Shown: in pieces, positions 1 through 11,000 of the stretch
How the letters are laid out: each line of letters opens with the position of its first letter
How positions within the stretch are numbered: the stretch's first letter is position 1
Assembly: GCA_008828725.1 (NCBI GenBank)
Contig: MEHQ01001076.1
Location: forward strand, 806,001-870,000
From: Saccharina japonica
Lineage: Eukaryota > Sar > Phaeophyceae > Laminariales > Laminariaceae
DNA: 64,000 nucleotides
Reading direction: 5' to 3'
Notes under the pieces: model-generated
What the model saw: the letters and a program-made list of their open reading frames with translations, nothing else
What the model was told of the DNA's origin: nothing
The model's database searches: none
Made by a program: the position numbers and the translations under genes

Positions 1-180
1 TCACTCTTGCTTTGCCAATATGGATGGATCACATTAATGTTTATCATAACAATACTTAGTATAAATCCTTGATGTGGTCAAGTGATAGGAAGGTGCATGA
101 CTACAGCGACAAGTGAAATTAACCAAAAACTCACGGCAAATACACTATCTGTGTCAAGCCGATACGTTTACTCAACCACA

Positions 181-1217
181 CCAGCAAAAACAGTGTCCGT
201 GCGGAATCTTCATCTTACAGACGATACATACCACATCGTCACCTAACGACGCATCGAAATAAATACCTTGTAAGAGCGATGCATTCATTACACAATAGAG
301 TGTTTGCGATTACTTTTTCATGTTTGCTTGCCTTCCCGAAAATAAAGAGCGAAACTACAGTTCGTAGAATTTGATGTCCAAAAATGAAAAGGGCAAAAAC
401 TTTCTTCATCGAAGGTAGGAGTTTGACGAAACTTACGGTGAATGTTTGCTCTCCATACGCATCATTTGGCGGTGCAGAGATTAGGCAATTATGGAGTGTT
501 TGCGTTTTTTGTTTTTTTATTTTTACTTCTCTAACAATTCTCCCGAAGGGAGGATTTGAGGTAATTTTGTTTTAAAAGGCAAAAATGTACTTTAGAGAAG
601 TATGTTTTTGATCAAAAGTTACGGTGACTTTTGCCTCTCAGTTTTATTGGCCTGCACGCACCGAACATTCTACCGACGCAGAACGCCCCGAATTATGGGA
701 GATGTCTCCCATAGGCCCCAACCTTGCTGCTTGCTCTACACAACACAACAACCGGTGGGAGCACAGAGGCTCGAGAGGTATGATACGGACGAGCGGTGCT
801 GGAGTTTGCTAACGGGGCGCCGGCGGACTGCTGGCGGCCCGCTACGGTACGCTGTCGCCGGCTTGGTGTCGTGGAGGATGCGCCGTTCAGAACGAAGTAC
901 TCGTATATACGAGTACGAGTTACTCGTACGATCTGCCTTGCTTGTAGAGCGCGACAGGATATCAGATCGTCGTGTATCATTTCAATTTCACCACACTGCG
1001 GTAGCAGCAGTAGCAGCACTAGCAGCAGCGGCGGCGCGCCGCCACGGTTTATATATGTCGGGGCGCTGGGCGGGCTTGGAGCGGAGCATGCCGGCGCGGT
1101 GTCGCGCGTAGGTCGAAGGCAGCAGCAGGAGCAGCACACGACGACAAGAATAGTCGGGCGCAGAATCGAAAAAAGAAAAAACGGAAGCTGTTGTTTCTGG
1201 TGCTCTGCTGCTGCTGC

Positions 1218-1304
<87 letters not shown>

Positions 1305-1683
1305 GCTGCTGCTGGGGCTGCCGGTGCTGCTGGGGCTGCCGCCACGTAGCTGCCGCCACCTGTGCTGCTGCTTGCGGTCGTGGAATAGCAGCTGCGGCAC
1401 TGCGGTTACCGCTGCCACCGCCACCGTTGCTGGGCTGCCGTTCCTCTCGTACGCTACTTTTTGTTTTCGTTGTTTGTTTGGTTTGCCACATTGCCTCACC
1501 CCACTTCCATTATCATTTTCGGAGGCGTCGCCTGCAAGGTTTTGTTTACTTCTATCGCAAACACACCGAAACCATGAGGGGAAGGGAATTCACTTTTTTG
1601 AGCGGAAGGAAAGTATGTATATGTTTTACTTCTATCGCAAACACTCCTGCTTGCGATTACGTTTGGTACTTCCTTTCCCATAA
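181..1683 (+). repeat. Dispersed repeat family, copy A1
   Basis: Block that recurs at 16,150-17,500 and, as a reverse fragment, at 25,525-25,745. Shared landmarks in order are the phrase GTGTCCGTGCGGAATCTTCAT (190 and 16,162), a pair of roughly 250-bp sub-repeats each carrying a form of CGAAGGTAGG, a GC-rich part around 780-890, and a GCAGCAGTAGCAGCA patch leading into a CTG/CAG tract. Long open frames cross it on both strands only because the triplet tract lacks stops. Copy B does not keep those frames, so I regard it as non-coding. Its class is unknown. Confidence 0.75.
1219..1299. repeat. (CTG)27 microsatellite
   Basis: Twenty-seven uninterrupted CTG units, with interrupted CTG and CCG units on both sides (about 1,200-1,330). 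It would read as poly-Leu, poly-Gln, poly-Ser or poly-Ala depending on strand and frame. The matching place in the second copy of the host repeat (about 17,050-17,120) has only short, degenerate CAG runs, so the tract expanded in this copy. Confidence 0.95.
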
Positions 1684-1688
1684 ATACC

Positions 1689-2510
1689 GTAATCATGCGA
1701 GTCATCACACCCATCGGGGGTTTGGCACCCATCGGGGTTATGGCACCAGGGTGCGATAAAAAACACAAGAAAAATGGTTTAATAGCATTCTCGCACCCCC
1801 ATCGGGGTTATCACACCGGGGTGCGATAACCCCGGCATAAATCCAAGATTGAGTGCTGGCCGTCATTTGGTGCCAGCATCTCGTCGATGGCCTCACCTGC
1901 TGCCAAGGGGTCCGCAGCCACAGCAAGAGCAGGAGAAGGAGCAGCAGCAGCAGCAGCACTCAGATTGGCCTGCGAGGAGGCAGCGTCGGCGCCTGCACCC
2001 TCTGACATGATCCTACAGGGGGTGGTGAGTGCTGCCGTGGTTGTGTGTGGACGCTGAGCATCTCAGCGATATTCCGCTGCATTGTCGGGGTATTGTACCG
2101 TATTTCGCCGGGTCGATGCTCCAACTCGCGGACACAGCGTTTTGGGTGATGTAAGGTGTGTCTTTACTATGCCGCACATCTGCAACAGCGTGAGTGGTAA
2201 CTGGGATCAGTAAGCCGCCGTGGTGGTACTCGGTATCGCACCCATCGGAGAGATCGCACAAGGGTGCATATATGCAGCACCGTTGCCCCAAGTATGGCCC
2301 GGTGTATTACGATTCAGCATCGCACCCATCGGGGTTATCGCACTGGGGGTGCGAAAATACCAAGAACGGTATGACTAGATTATATTTGCGCACCCCCATC
2401 GGGGTTTTGGCACCCATCGGGGTTATCCCACCGGGGTGCGATACAAAACACAAGAAAGGAAACATTTAAAAGCGCGTTCGCACCCGGTGCGATGACTCGC
2501 ATGATTACAG
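1689..2510. mobile_element. Non-autonomous DNA transposon with about 22-bp TIRs, nested in the dispersed repeat
   Basis: The left end GTAATCATGCGAGTCATCAC (1,689) is matched in inverted orientation by the right end finishing at 2,508, with one A/G difference. The flanks are TAAATACC (1,681-1,688) and TAAACACC (2,511-2,518), a likely target duplication of about 8 bp with one transition. The other copy of the host repeat reads continuously ACATAAACACCGAAGG at 16,500, which looks like the empty site. Inside, the motif CACCCATCGGGGTTATCGCACC and its partial palindromes recur about seven times (from 1,707, 1,727, 1,796, 2,238, 2,323, 2,392 and 2,411). No transposase is visible. The superfamily is not certain. 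Confidence 0.7.
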
Positions 2511-2582
2511 TAAACACCGAAGGTAGGATTTGAGGCACGAAAAATCAAACAAAAATTGCAAAAACATACTTCATCAGAGGTA

Positions 2583-3954
2583 CAGGGGTCCGCATGTGAC
2601 TTTTCCCGGATTTTATCGGAAAAACAAATGGGGTCGTGCTTTCCCAGTGGCAAAAAGAAAAAGCAGCCGGAAATCAAGAGCCGTATTTTCAACTGTAGAA
2701 GAGGCCGGGGGCCGCGATTTTCAAGCAAACACTTACGTTGCCGACACGCCACCTACCCTGGGGGGGCTTTGCCGCAACTCCCGTCTCGAGTGATCCCTCG
2801 TCGTCAAAGCACGGTGGTTGGATCTAGCAATGAGGCTTGTGTCTCCGAGATGATGCAAATCTGCAAATCGCTTGTCCCGAGTACGCCCTCTGACAAAATT
2901 AATGGGGCTCGAGCCAGCATCTTAGCCCAGCGAAGCCCCGGGTGGCAGACGCCCCACAACCCACAGGGTCATTGTAACGTCGGCCGTTTCAAATTTCGTT
3001 GATTGCATCGCAGGTACTGTTGTAAGAAATGCGCAAAATACGAGTACTCGAACAAAAATATCACTAATAATAACGTTTCGCCGATCAAGGAAATTATGTT
3101 TCTTGTAGGTCCAACTAGTGCTCGACCTAGGGAAGAGGGGCGCATGAGACTTTTGGCGTGGCTGTTGTACTCTACTAGAAGGTTGGAGGAGAGCAATCGG
3201 CGATGCAAATGGTCGCGTCCTTCAGAGGTAGGGCTGCCCTCCGTCCAGATTCGCCAAGAGAGAGATGTACCCCGAAAATCTCAACGGAGCAAATCAAGGA
3301 CCGACTTTGAAAAGCAGCTCGTTCTCCCTCGTTAAGGCACCGCATGACCTCTCAAGTGGTCCCTCTGACTTCGGGGGACGGCTTCAAGTCGTCGCAGCCA
3401 AAACGAAGCCTCCATCAGCGAGGTTTCAGCCTCTGATCTACGAGGATGATGTAAACGAAAACTGAGGCGCCGCGACTCCACTCACTTCTGATACGAACGA
3501 GTACGAGCAGATTGACCTCGCGAGCGATGCAAGCAACTAAATATGAAACGGCCGACGTTACAATAACCCTGTGGGTTGTGGGGTGTCTGCTACCCATGGG
3601 TTCGTCTGGCCAAGATTCTGGCTCGAGCCCCAGTAATTTTGTTAGAGGGCGTACTCGGGACGAGCGATTTGCAGATTTGCAGCAGCTCGGAGACACAAGC
3701 CTCGTTCCTAGATCCGACCACCGTGCTTTGTCCACGAGGGATCACTCGAGACGGGAGTTGCGGCAAAGCCCCCCCAGGGTAAGTGGCGTGTCGGCAACGT
3801 AAGTGGTTGCTTGTAAATCGCGGCCTCCGGCCTCTTTCACAGCTGAAAATACGGCTCTTGATGTCTGGCTTCTTTTGTTTTTTTTGCCACCGGGAAAGCA
3901 CGACCCCAATTTTGTTTCCGCTAAAAATCGGGAAAGGTCAGATGCGGACCCCTG
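2583..3954. mobile_element. Foldback-type element with about 415-bp inverted arms
   Basis: The arms 2,583-2,997 and 3,543-3,954 are inverted copies of each other over nearly their full length. Both begin CAGGGGTCCGCA at the outer edge and end near the phrase GTCGGCCGTTTCA at the inner edge. They flank a unique 545-bp centre. The outer edges are bordered by TA (2,581-2,582 and 3,955-3,956), consistent with a TA target duplication. The element splits the dispersed repeat: the sequence before 2,581 and after 3,957 rejoins to match 16,545-16,600. No transposase is visible. The arms differ by scattered substitutions and small indels, so it is not recent. Confidence 0.75.
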
Positions 3955-3956
3955 TA

Positions 3957-4115
3957 GTAATTTGACAAAGTACGGCAAATACTTGTTTTCCATACTTATC
4001 ATTGGCGTATAAACACGGAGCAGTCTCCCATGCCTTGTACGCATAACTCTGCTTTATGTTGTACACAACAAGACAACTGTTGGGAGCAGAGGCTAGAGAT
4101 ATCCAGTAGAAGTTT
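3957..4115 (+). repeat. Dispersed repeat, remainder of interrupted copy A2
   Basis: Continues the repeat that was cut at 2,582. It matches 16,575-16,700 in order: CCATAC..ATCATTGGC, then TATAAACAC, then CTCCCATGCC, then a TTGTACACAACA phrase and GGGAGCAGAGGCTAGA. Together with 2,511-2,582 and 1,650-1,688 it forms the 5-prime part of a second tandem copy of the family that starts at 181. Confidence 0.65.
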
Positions 4116-4800
4116 TGAAAAAAAAACGGGGTTTTGGATTTCGACATACCTGCGTACAACCCAGATCACGTGTTCTACGTTGTATATTTCGCTTTCAACA
4201 TGTACCAGAGTTCTGTTGATATTCAAGCTATAACAAATATTGAAAGGTTAGACGATGTTGGGCAGTGGCGCCGGTTTCAGTTTTAAAATGACAACGTCCC
4301 AACCCAACGTTTATTAGTGACCACATTTCCCGGCCATGTGAAATATTAAAATCAAGATCGAGTGCACAGAGATGAATAATGTATACGGTGAAAAATGTGA
4401 AACACATTCCCGGATGTACTCATCACATGTTTTATTACACCTATAGATGAGGGAAATGCAACACGTCGAGGAAATCGCCCTTCAAAACGTACTAGAAAGT
4501 GTCAACAGTGCTGGACTTCGAGGCATCCCCTGGTAGGGGTTGCGAACGTTTTGGCTAAAGTGGTTGAGAACCAGTCGATACACTCAAATGATAAACTACC
4601 AGTGAGTATGATCCTTTACTGGTGTACTGAAGATTTGTTTTTAGCACCAGGTAGCTCGCACAATGTTGATCTGGCTGCGCCAAACATATTATTAGTTTTC
4701 GTGGTTTGGGTGTGTGTTTGAGCTCATCATGAGATGAGCTGATGAATTATGTCGCCACATCTACCGGGGCATTCTCACTTTTGACAATTCGTCTCTCGAC
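4116..4800. other. Intergenic, no gene seen
   Basis: No credible open frame. A short hairpin, AGCTCATC-ATGA-GATGAGCT, lies near 4,728-4,747. A similar but imperfect GAGCTC...GATGAGCT hairpin occurs near 31,270, upstream of the second segmental copy. Confidence 0.5.
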
Positions 4801-4802
4801 AG

Positions 4803-5490
4803 ATGCTCTCTCGTTCAGGGCATGCGCCGAAGACGACTGACGTTTCCCTGTTACACAGCTGTTCGCATAGTCCCTTTTCGCGTGATCGTGAAGACCTCAA
4901 ATGTTCGCACTTGTATACCCCCAACTGTCATGTGTCCCCCAATAGTTACAACACGCTGGCAAACGCGCGAATACACGGATGGCTTTGATGACTGCACCGC
5001 TATTCTCTGTCGCAACCTGGTCTCGAGCGGGTTCGTGTCTAAACGTGAATAACACACAATTCATCCTGCGCATCACTGGGCACGTACGTGCAGGTTATTT
5101 CGCGGAGATGTGTGCACTGTGCGCACGCACGGGTACAGCGTGCTCCATTGGGTATAGCAGGGCCCTACAGTTTCCACGGCACATCGCATTACCGTACAAG
5201 TGGGCGTTATTGGTGACGGTAAAATTGTTTGGGGATACCGGGGCGTCCGTCTTGACCACCCGACTCGGCACCCACACACAGTCGCTCTTCGTTTTTCATC
5301 CGACCCAAGCAACCCCTCGTCTCGTAAAGAGATCAGTCATTCTTTCTCGAGAGAAGATGTTGCTAAGCGCAGCATGGTTTCCTGCATCCATCCGCAGCCC
5401 CTATATGTACTACATCTGCACTTTTTCTCGGGTTTGAATCATTCTCCAGCAGTTCGAGATTCGCCAGGTAGGCCCACAAGACGTGTCTAG
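4803..5490. repeat. Segmental duplication block X, copy 1
   Basis: Recurs in the same orientation at 33,080-33,620. The clearest shared stretches are CATCCGACCCAAGCA (5,297 and 33,453) and ATTCGCCAGGTAGGCC (5,459 and 33,609), with weaker identity between them. The minus strand of copy 2 can be read as TLMADGTLVIGG followed by LLGSDGERRVTA, and copy 1 keeps LGSDEKRRAT in the same place. The block may therefore be the relic of a minus-strand coding region, perhaps of kelch or oxidase-like beta-propeller type. Copy 1 is broken by stops. That reading is weak. Confidence 0.5.
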
Positions 5491-7560
5491 TTCAAGTAGG
5501 TTTGATCCGTACTACTTCTCACCGTCGCCCGGAACCAAAGGGACGGTTAAACAGGTGTATTTACAGTATGGAGTACATTTCCGGGGATAATATAACACAT
5601 ATACAATCAAACCATGGCACGCATCACAGGATGTATATTGCGTGCAATACCTGTCTCATGTACGCCATATTATGAAAGACAAACAAGCCGCTCGATGCGC
5701 CGTATATCTGTATACTTTACCAGATATTACAAAGTGTGCATGTACCAGAACCAATATACAATATATGCGAGCAAACACATATGTATTACAAATCAAAACT
5801 AGATTGGGCACAGATACCCACCGGGCTTTAACTAGCTTACAACCTATCGGAAAACAACCCGAAATCAGGTTTTAAAGGTAGCGCGAGAAAGTGGAAACCG
5901 CTAGCAGATGGGTATAACTAGTCCAGGAGATAGTCCGACGTATTCACGCTGAAATCGTACGTCGTGAAGACGACACCTATGCACATCATTATGTATACAG
6001 TATCCTAGTACTACCACCGGCCACCGTATCACTGACATGCGCCTTCATAGCTATACGTGAGGCATGGCTTGACTCCATAACATGTCGACATTCGAAGATT
6101 GGCCGTGGCTGCACTGGTACTGAGCAATCGTCATCGATTCGGATGCAGTGCAATTCGTTTGATCCCCATGCCATGCCCACTACACTGCAGGCCATTACGT
6201 ACACCGCGGGCGTGTCATACAATCGGAAAGTCAGTGCCTTGCCGCTGAAATGGGACACGTTCTAGCCACTACCATGGGACATGTAATGTCAAGAGCGTGA
6301 CACGCTTCATAGCACGCCACGGCAGCCGGTGCCATAAACCCCCATGGCGATGACATGAAAAGCCAAAGCGCCGATATCGTGTTCACATGGAAATACGTGA
6401 CAGTCCGTCCTGCGGCATATTGACTACAGCCTGAAGGTACTGTCGTAGTATTGTCGACGTGACCTTGCTGTATGCACTCCCCCCGAAGCTTTGAATACCA
6501 ATATGTTTCTACACGTGGTTTTGAGTCCCTGCCTTTTATATTTGAGCTTAACTATGCATTCACCGTTCTCCGTTCCCGAGGGCGTGCAAGTGTGTGTATT
6601 CATACACCAATATTATTCGGTGTTTCGGTTTACGCGCCACACGTATACTCGCATTCGTTAATTAAAACGCCACACCCTAACTCAAAACCGTCGACATTCA
6701 GCACACCCGGTCATTGCCTGTGCTAAGTTTTCGTCTTAGAGTGCTACAAGCTCTGTGATAACAACGAATATACGGCACAGCCGTACTCGCGCATGAAGTA
6801 CGTAAGAAGTACAGAATATGCAATAGTGACACTGTTGCTATATATTGGACGAGCACGACGTACACAAGGAGGAATTCAAGTAACAAAAGCGAAGTGGGCG
6901 AAAAAGAAAGGAACGTAGACAGAGTCAAACGTGCCCAAAGAAAGAACTCCACATTTCTATGTATGTAGTGTTTAACATATTCATTAAATTTTACGAGTCA
7001 AAGGTATGTCTTATGTTCGATTGTATAGTTTTGTGTCGTCGAGAAAATCAGTTTCTAGCTCTCTCCGTTGATTAGGTCTCCGCCTGTCTCTCTTGCCATT
7101 TGTACTACATGCCAGTACGTATAAACTTGTCTATACGTACCCTGATTTTACATGTATTTGATTTCCAAATTCAGATGTCTATTTTCTTCAGTTATATTCT
7201 TCCCAGCTTGCGTGTACACCACACTCAGGACGTATTCCGAAACATATGTTAACGGTGGCACGCTAACGACCGGCGCTACGGCAAAGGGGTCGCTCTAATG
7301 TTGTGGTTTTCAGTTGATGAGAGCCCGCTCGGTTAGAGGACCTCCATATATATTGGCAGTCGTACGTGAGTATTCCGTCTTCTTGTTTTCGAGATATACA
7401 CCGCCAAATCACTGTTTTCTTCGATGCCACAAAACATTTTGGTTGTGCAGAAAGTCGAGTGAGATACAGAGCCGCTCGCCCGAGCGGTGTACACTCTGTA
7501 GTGAAAATGGGGGTGTTCGCCATAGCGAGGCACCAGCCTAGACCTATGATAAAAAGCATG
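5491..7560. other. Intergenic; carries a second small duplicated block
   Basis: No gene recognised. The part at about 6,280-6,440 resembles 43,390-43,560 (shared GTGACACGCTTC.TAGCACGCCA-like phrase and repeated CATGGCGATGAC/GTGACAGTCC motifs). It lies between blocks X and Y in both copies, which supports one large ancestral duplication. Confidence 0.4.
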
Positions 7561-7582
7561 CCGAAGCATTTTGAAGTACTCG

Positions 7583-7796
7583 GTACGGCCGCAGTACACT
7601 ACCGAACTTAACCGTAGTGATCCTAACGGCCGCAGTATCGTTCCGGCAAGGTTCGGTACGAACACACGATCGGTTCTCAATACTTCTGTATATTGGGCCT
7701 GACCTTAACTATTGAGCCCGACAAATTCGAGAGGAGAGGTACATCAATTTATGCGGGTATTGAGCGAACAGCAGTGGTTCGGTACGGCCGCAATAC
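7583..7796 (+). promoter_or_regulatory. Three copies of a GTACGGCCGCAGTAC-like motif upstream of gene 1
   Basis: Near-palindromic motifs at 7,583-7,597 (GTACGGCCGCAGTAC), about 7,624-7,638 (TAACGGCCGCAGTAT) and 7,782-7,796 (GTACGGCCGCAATAC), 150-360 bp upstream of the gene 1 start. Two related copies (46,069 and 46,107) lie upstream of gene 2. The shared AGGTGTTCC phrase (7,815 and 46,098) shows the blocks are homologous. A protein-binding or promoter role is an inference from repetition and position. The motifs could equally be remnants of a small repeat. Confidence 0.35.
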
Positions 7797-7943
7797 TCTG
7801 ACGAAGTTCACCTAAGGTGTTCCACCAACGCTATACCGCGTTATGTTCGTCGTACCGCTCATTCCTTGCTTGTCGCTGCTACTGCATCCCGCCCGCAACC
7901 AAAGAGCCTTCCGTGCACAGCAAACAAGAGCATAAACGAATAT

Positions 7944-8025
7944 ATGATGGTGCGATGCATTCTGTTCATCACGGCCCTGGTGGCCTTCGGAGTCACGGCT
8001 AGCGCCGCTGAGCTGTCTGCCGACG
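7944..8025 (+). CDS. Gene 1 exon 1: signal peptide
   Basis: Two adjacent ATGs (7,944 and 7,947). From the second, the exon is 79 nt, exactly the length of the gene 2 signal exon. It encodes a short basic start, a hydrophobic core (LFITALVAFGV) and a small-residue end (TASAAE). The donor is G|GTGAGTG in phase 1, the same heptamer as in gene 2. An in-frame upstream ATG at 7,866 is possible but would spoil the N-terminal signal. Confidence 0.75.
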
Positions 8026-11000
8026 GTGAGTGTTGTTTTGATATACGTAAACCGCGCAGCCCACGGTAGGGGTAGCGCGTAAGGTATCTGAGTCACATCA
8101 TTAGTGTAGGAGTTATGTATGTCATCCGAAGACTGAACTCGAAACTAACGTTTATCCTAATCCACGGACCAAGACCATTGCCTACTGTCGATGAACACAT
8201 ACAGAGGAATACGTTGCGCACATTACTCATATCACGATCTCGATAAGCTAGACCCTAAGCCGCCGGCCTCATTTGGTGTCCCTATTGGGTACAGCACGTG
8301 TTCAATCGGGGAGATATGTCCCATACCATGCAGAATGTATATATCACACCCGGGGACACGAGCTCGATCAAAACCATCAAGAATCAATCCGCCCTGATGG
8401 GTCTAACATATGAGGCGATAATCAGTGAAACGCCCGAGGTGACGCAGTGGGAACACAATTGGGATTCCAACCATATTATCGAGTTCTTCTTTAGAGTAGA
8501 CGCCCCCCTTGTTATTCAGACATTGTTCCGACCACAAGGTGCTACCGCCATCGACGCACCCGTACCCGTCAACGGGAAGGGGCCTGAACAAATTCTACAT
8601 GCAACGATTAGCGGTTGGATGTTTGAGGCCCTCCACCTGAAACGTCCTGTACGCCCATCGAGCAGCCAACAGTGAACCGTTTGGCTTTACACCGACACTA
8701 AGCCATACCGTGGGCAAGGAATATATTCGAGCGAAATTATCAAGCTCTGCAGCTAAGGAGCCCCGCCAAATAGGAAAGTTATATGCAAAAAACGCCACCC
8801 TTGAGAGACGAGTGCTACCATGGAGGTGATACTTTCTTATTTTTATCAGAAATGGTTTCTGAATAATCGTTGTCCCTAACACCAAACCGTCGGTCTTGTA
8901 TCACGAAGAGTGTTACCAAAGATATCATTGCCTACCCAGGCCATGGGATTGAGCATTTGGGATGGCAAGTTTATATTGTCTCCGATATCAAGGTCTGAGT
9001 GACGCATAGAGGTCCTCAAGGGACCACGCTCAAAAACAACATGATGCACGTCTACAGTCCGTAGCCTGCGGTATCTTTGCACGGGACAGACACCGTACAG
9101 CCGTCGATCGCACCTTTCCGGCATTCCGTGAAACTAGGGATGTAGTTTGTTGTGACCTGAAGTGAACATACTTACGTGCTGCATGATGTGTTGTTTTAGC
9201 CTTGCATTATCATCCTCCGTCAGACCTCAGTCCCCCCGGTGACAGTTATGCCTTGGACCGAATCGAGTTAAGCCGGCTCTATGCTGTTATATGAAACGCG
9301 CGTCAAGTCTATTGTCTCACTCAATATACACAGCACTTAAAAACAGTGACAGTCAATGATCGGAATATACCGAGTCAACTGGGCCCTGAAATTAAATTGG
9401 TTGCTGAATATCCTCGTCGTCTTGATATGTACAAGAATTTGCTTGTAACAGTTTGATTTTGTTTTGTCTAAGATACTGCTCTGCGAAACAAAAACCACAC
9501 AAAGTTGAACTGTTGTCTCAGGATGTCGTGCACAGTGGAATACCCGTCGTCATCTCACGATATTGCAACACGTCCGTACTCTTGTCTGTCGGCCATCCTG
9601 CCGTGTATGATGCACAAGGCGAGAACGATGGCGAGAAGGGAATCCGCGCCAGGCGAACCGAATCGGAGCCCCATGTATGAGACAATCGTGTTTTGCTCCA
9701 GTATCATCCACTTCCATGCTGCTTTTGCTTAATTGCCGTTATATGCTGTATGTACCATGAATACGACTCAGGAACGATGCAGGACGAAGTAGGCTTGGGG
9801 TTCGAGCTACGCAGTTAACTTTAGGAGCAAAATATATGTGTAGCTTGCATAATCAGTTAATGGCTTGTGTGTATGTTCGGCGTACGTGTATTCCCCCTGT
9901 AACAAACACCCAAACGAGTTACTCATGTAGTAGTGTGAGCTGATGTGGGGTGGTGGGGTGGGGAGCTCGGAATAACGTGAACATTCAATCAATCCTTATG
10001 TGGAGTTGATGATCGACCAGACGGTATACACTATCGAAGAGTCTACACTACTGTAGTACGGATGCCGACCCACACCGTGTGTTGCTCTCTTCACCCCCTG
10101 CAGATGCCCACCTGCTTCCACTTCAAATGCCCCAACGATTACGTTATGATCAAGGAACCTACCGGCGAGGAATGTACGAACTACAAGTGTACTGAACCGA
10201 AGTGCTGCAAAAAAGTCTGCTCAAGCTACGACTGCCCCAGTGGGTTCCACCCAGTGAACGATGCCGACACTACTGTGTGCAATCGCGACAAATGTCGCAG
10301 AGCGCAGTGTTGCGTGCTTGGTGAGAGGTTTTCAACGTAGGTCGCTCAAGGTATATACACGGACTTCGTAGATACAAGGAATAATTCGGAACACTGCCCC
10401 TGTATTACTACCATGCAATCAACGACCGCCATATTGCGGTCACGACACGTTTACCTTAGCCTCACGCCAATTTCCAAGTTATTCGTGTATGCGGGGGGTT
10501 CAAATCACGACATAGGCGAACGCATAATATGTAGGCGGCTGCGACTATTGATTCCTATTTTTTTCCTCAGATACCGTCTACTGCAACTCCTTCCAGTGCC
10601 CCCATGGTTCATCTCTGGTCACCATTGCTAGTAGCAAGCGGTGTTATGGCAAGTGCACCGAATCGAAGTGCTGTGAGAGGGTATGCTCAAGCTTCACCTG
10701 CCCCGCGTTCTCTTCTCCGGTGAAACGCTTCGACTTCATCAAGTGCAAGAAGAATGTATGCGACGAAGGTCGCTGCTGCGTTCCGGGTAAGACGCTCTCC
10801 GAAGCGACGTCGCACGTGTTCGCCTAGAATACGATACATATTTGCATATTTCTTGCCTTGGAACTCTACCAGCGGCTTCCTCCGTCAACGTACACCTACG
10901 TTCCGTCAGGAGCTCTTTGTTTAGATTTTCGGGCTCAATTGAACACGCGCTGTTTTTCTGCGCCTAGCTGCGTAACAGCGTCACAGCTACAATACATATG

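Noticed and set aside
796..1683. Long poly-Leu frame (plus) and poly-Gln, poly-Ser or poly-Ala frames (minus) over the CTG tract
   Set aside because: A triplet run lacks stops in all frames. The paralogous copy at 16.7-17.5 kb does not keep any of these frames, and no splice or family signal is present.
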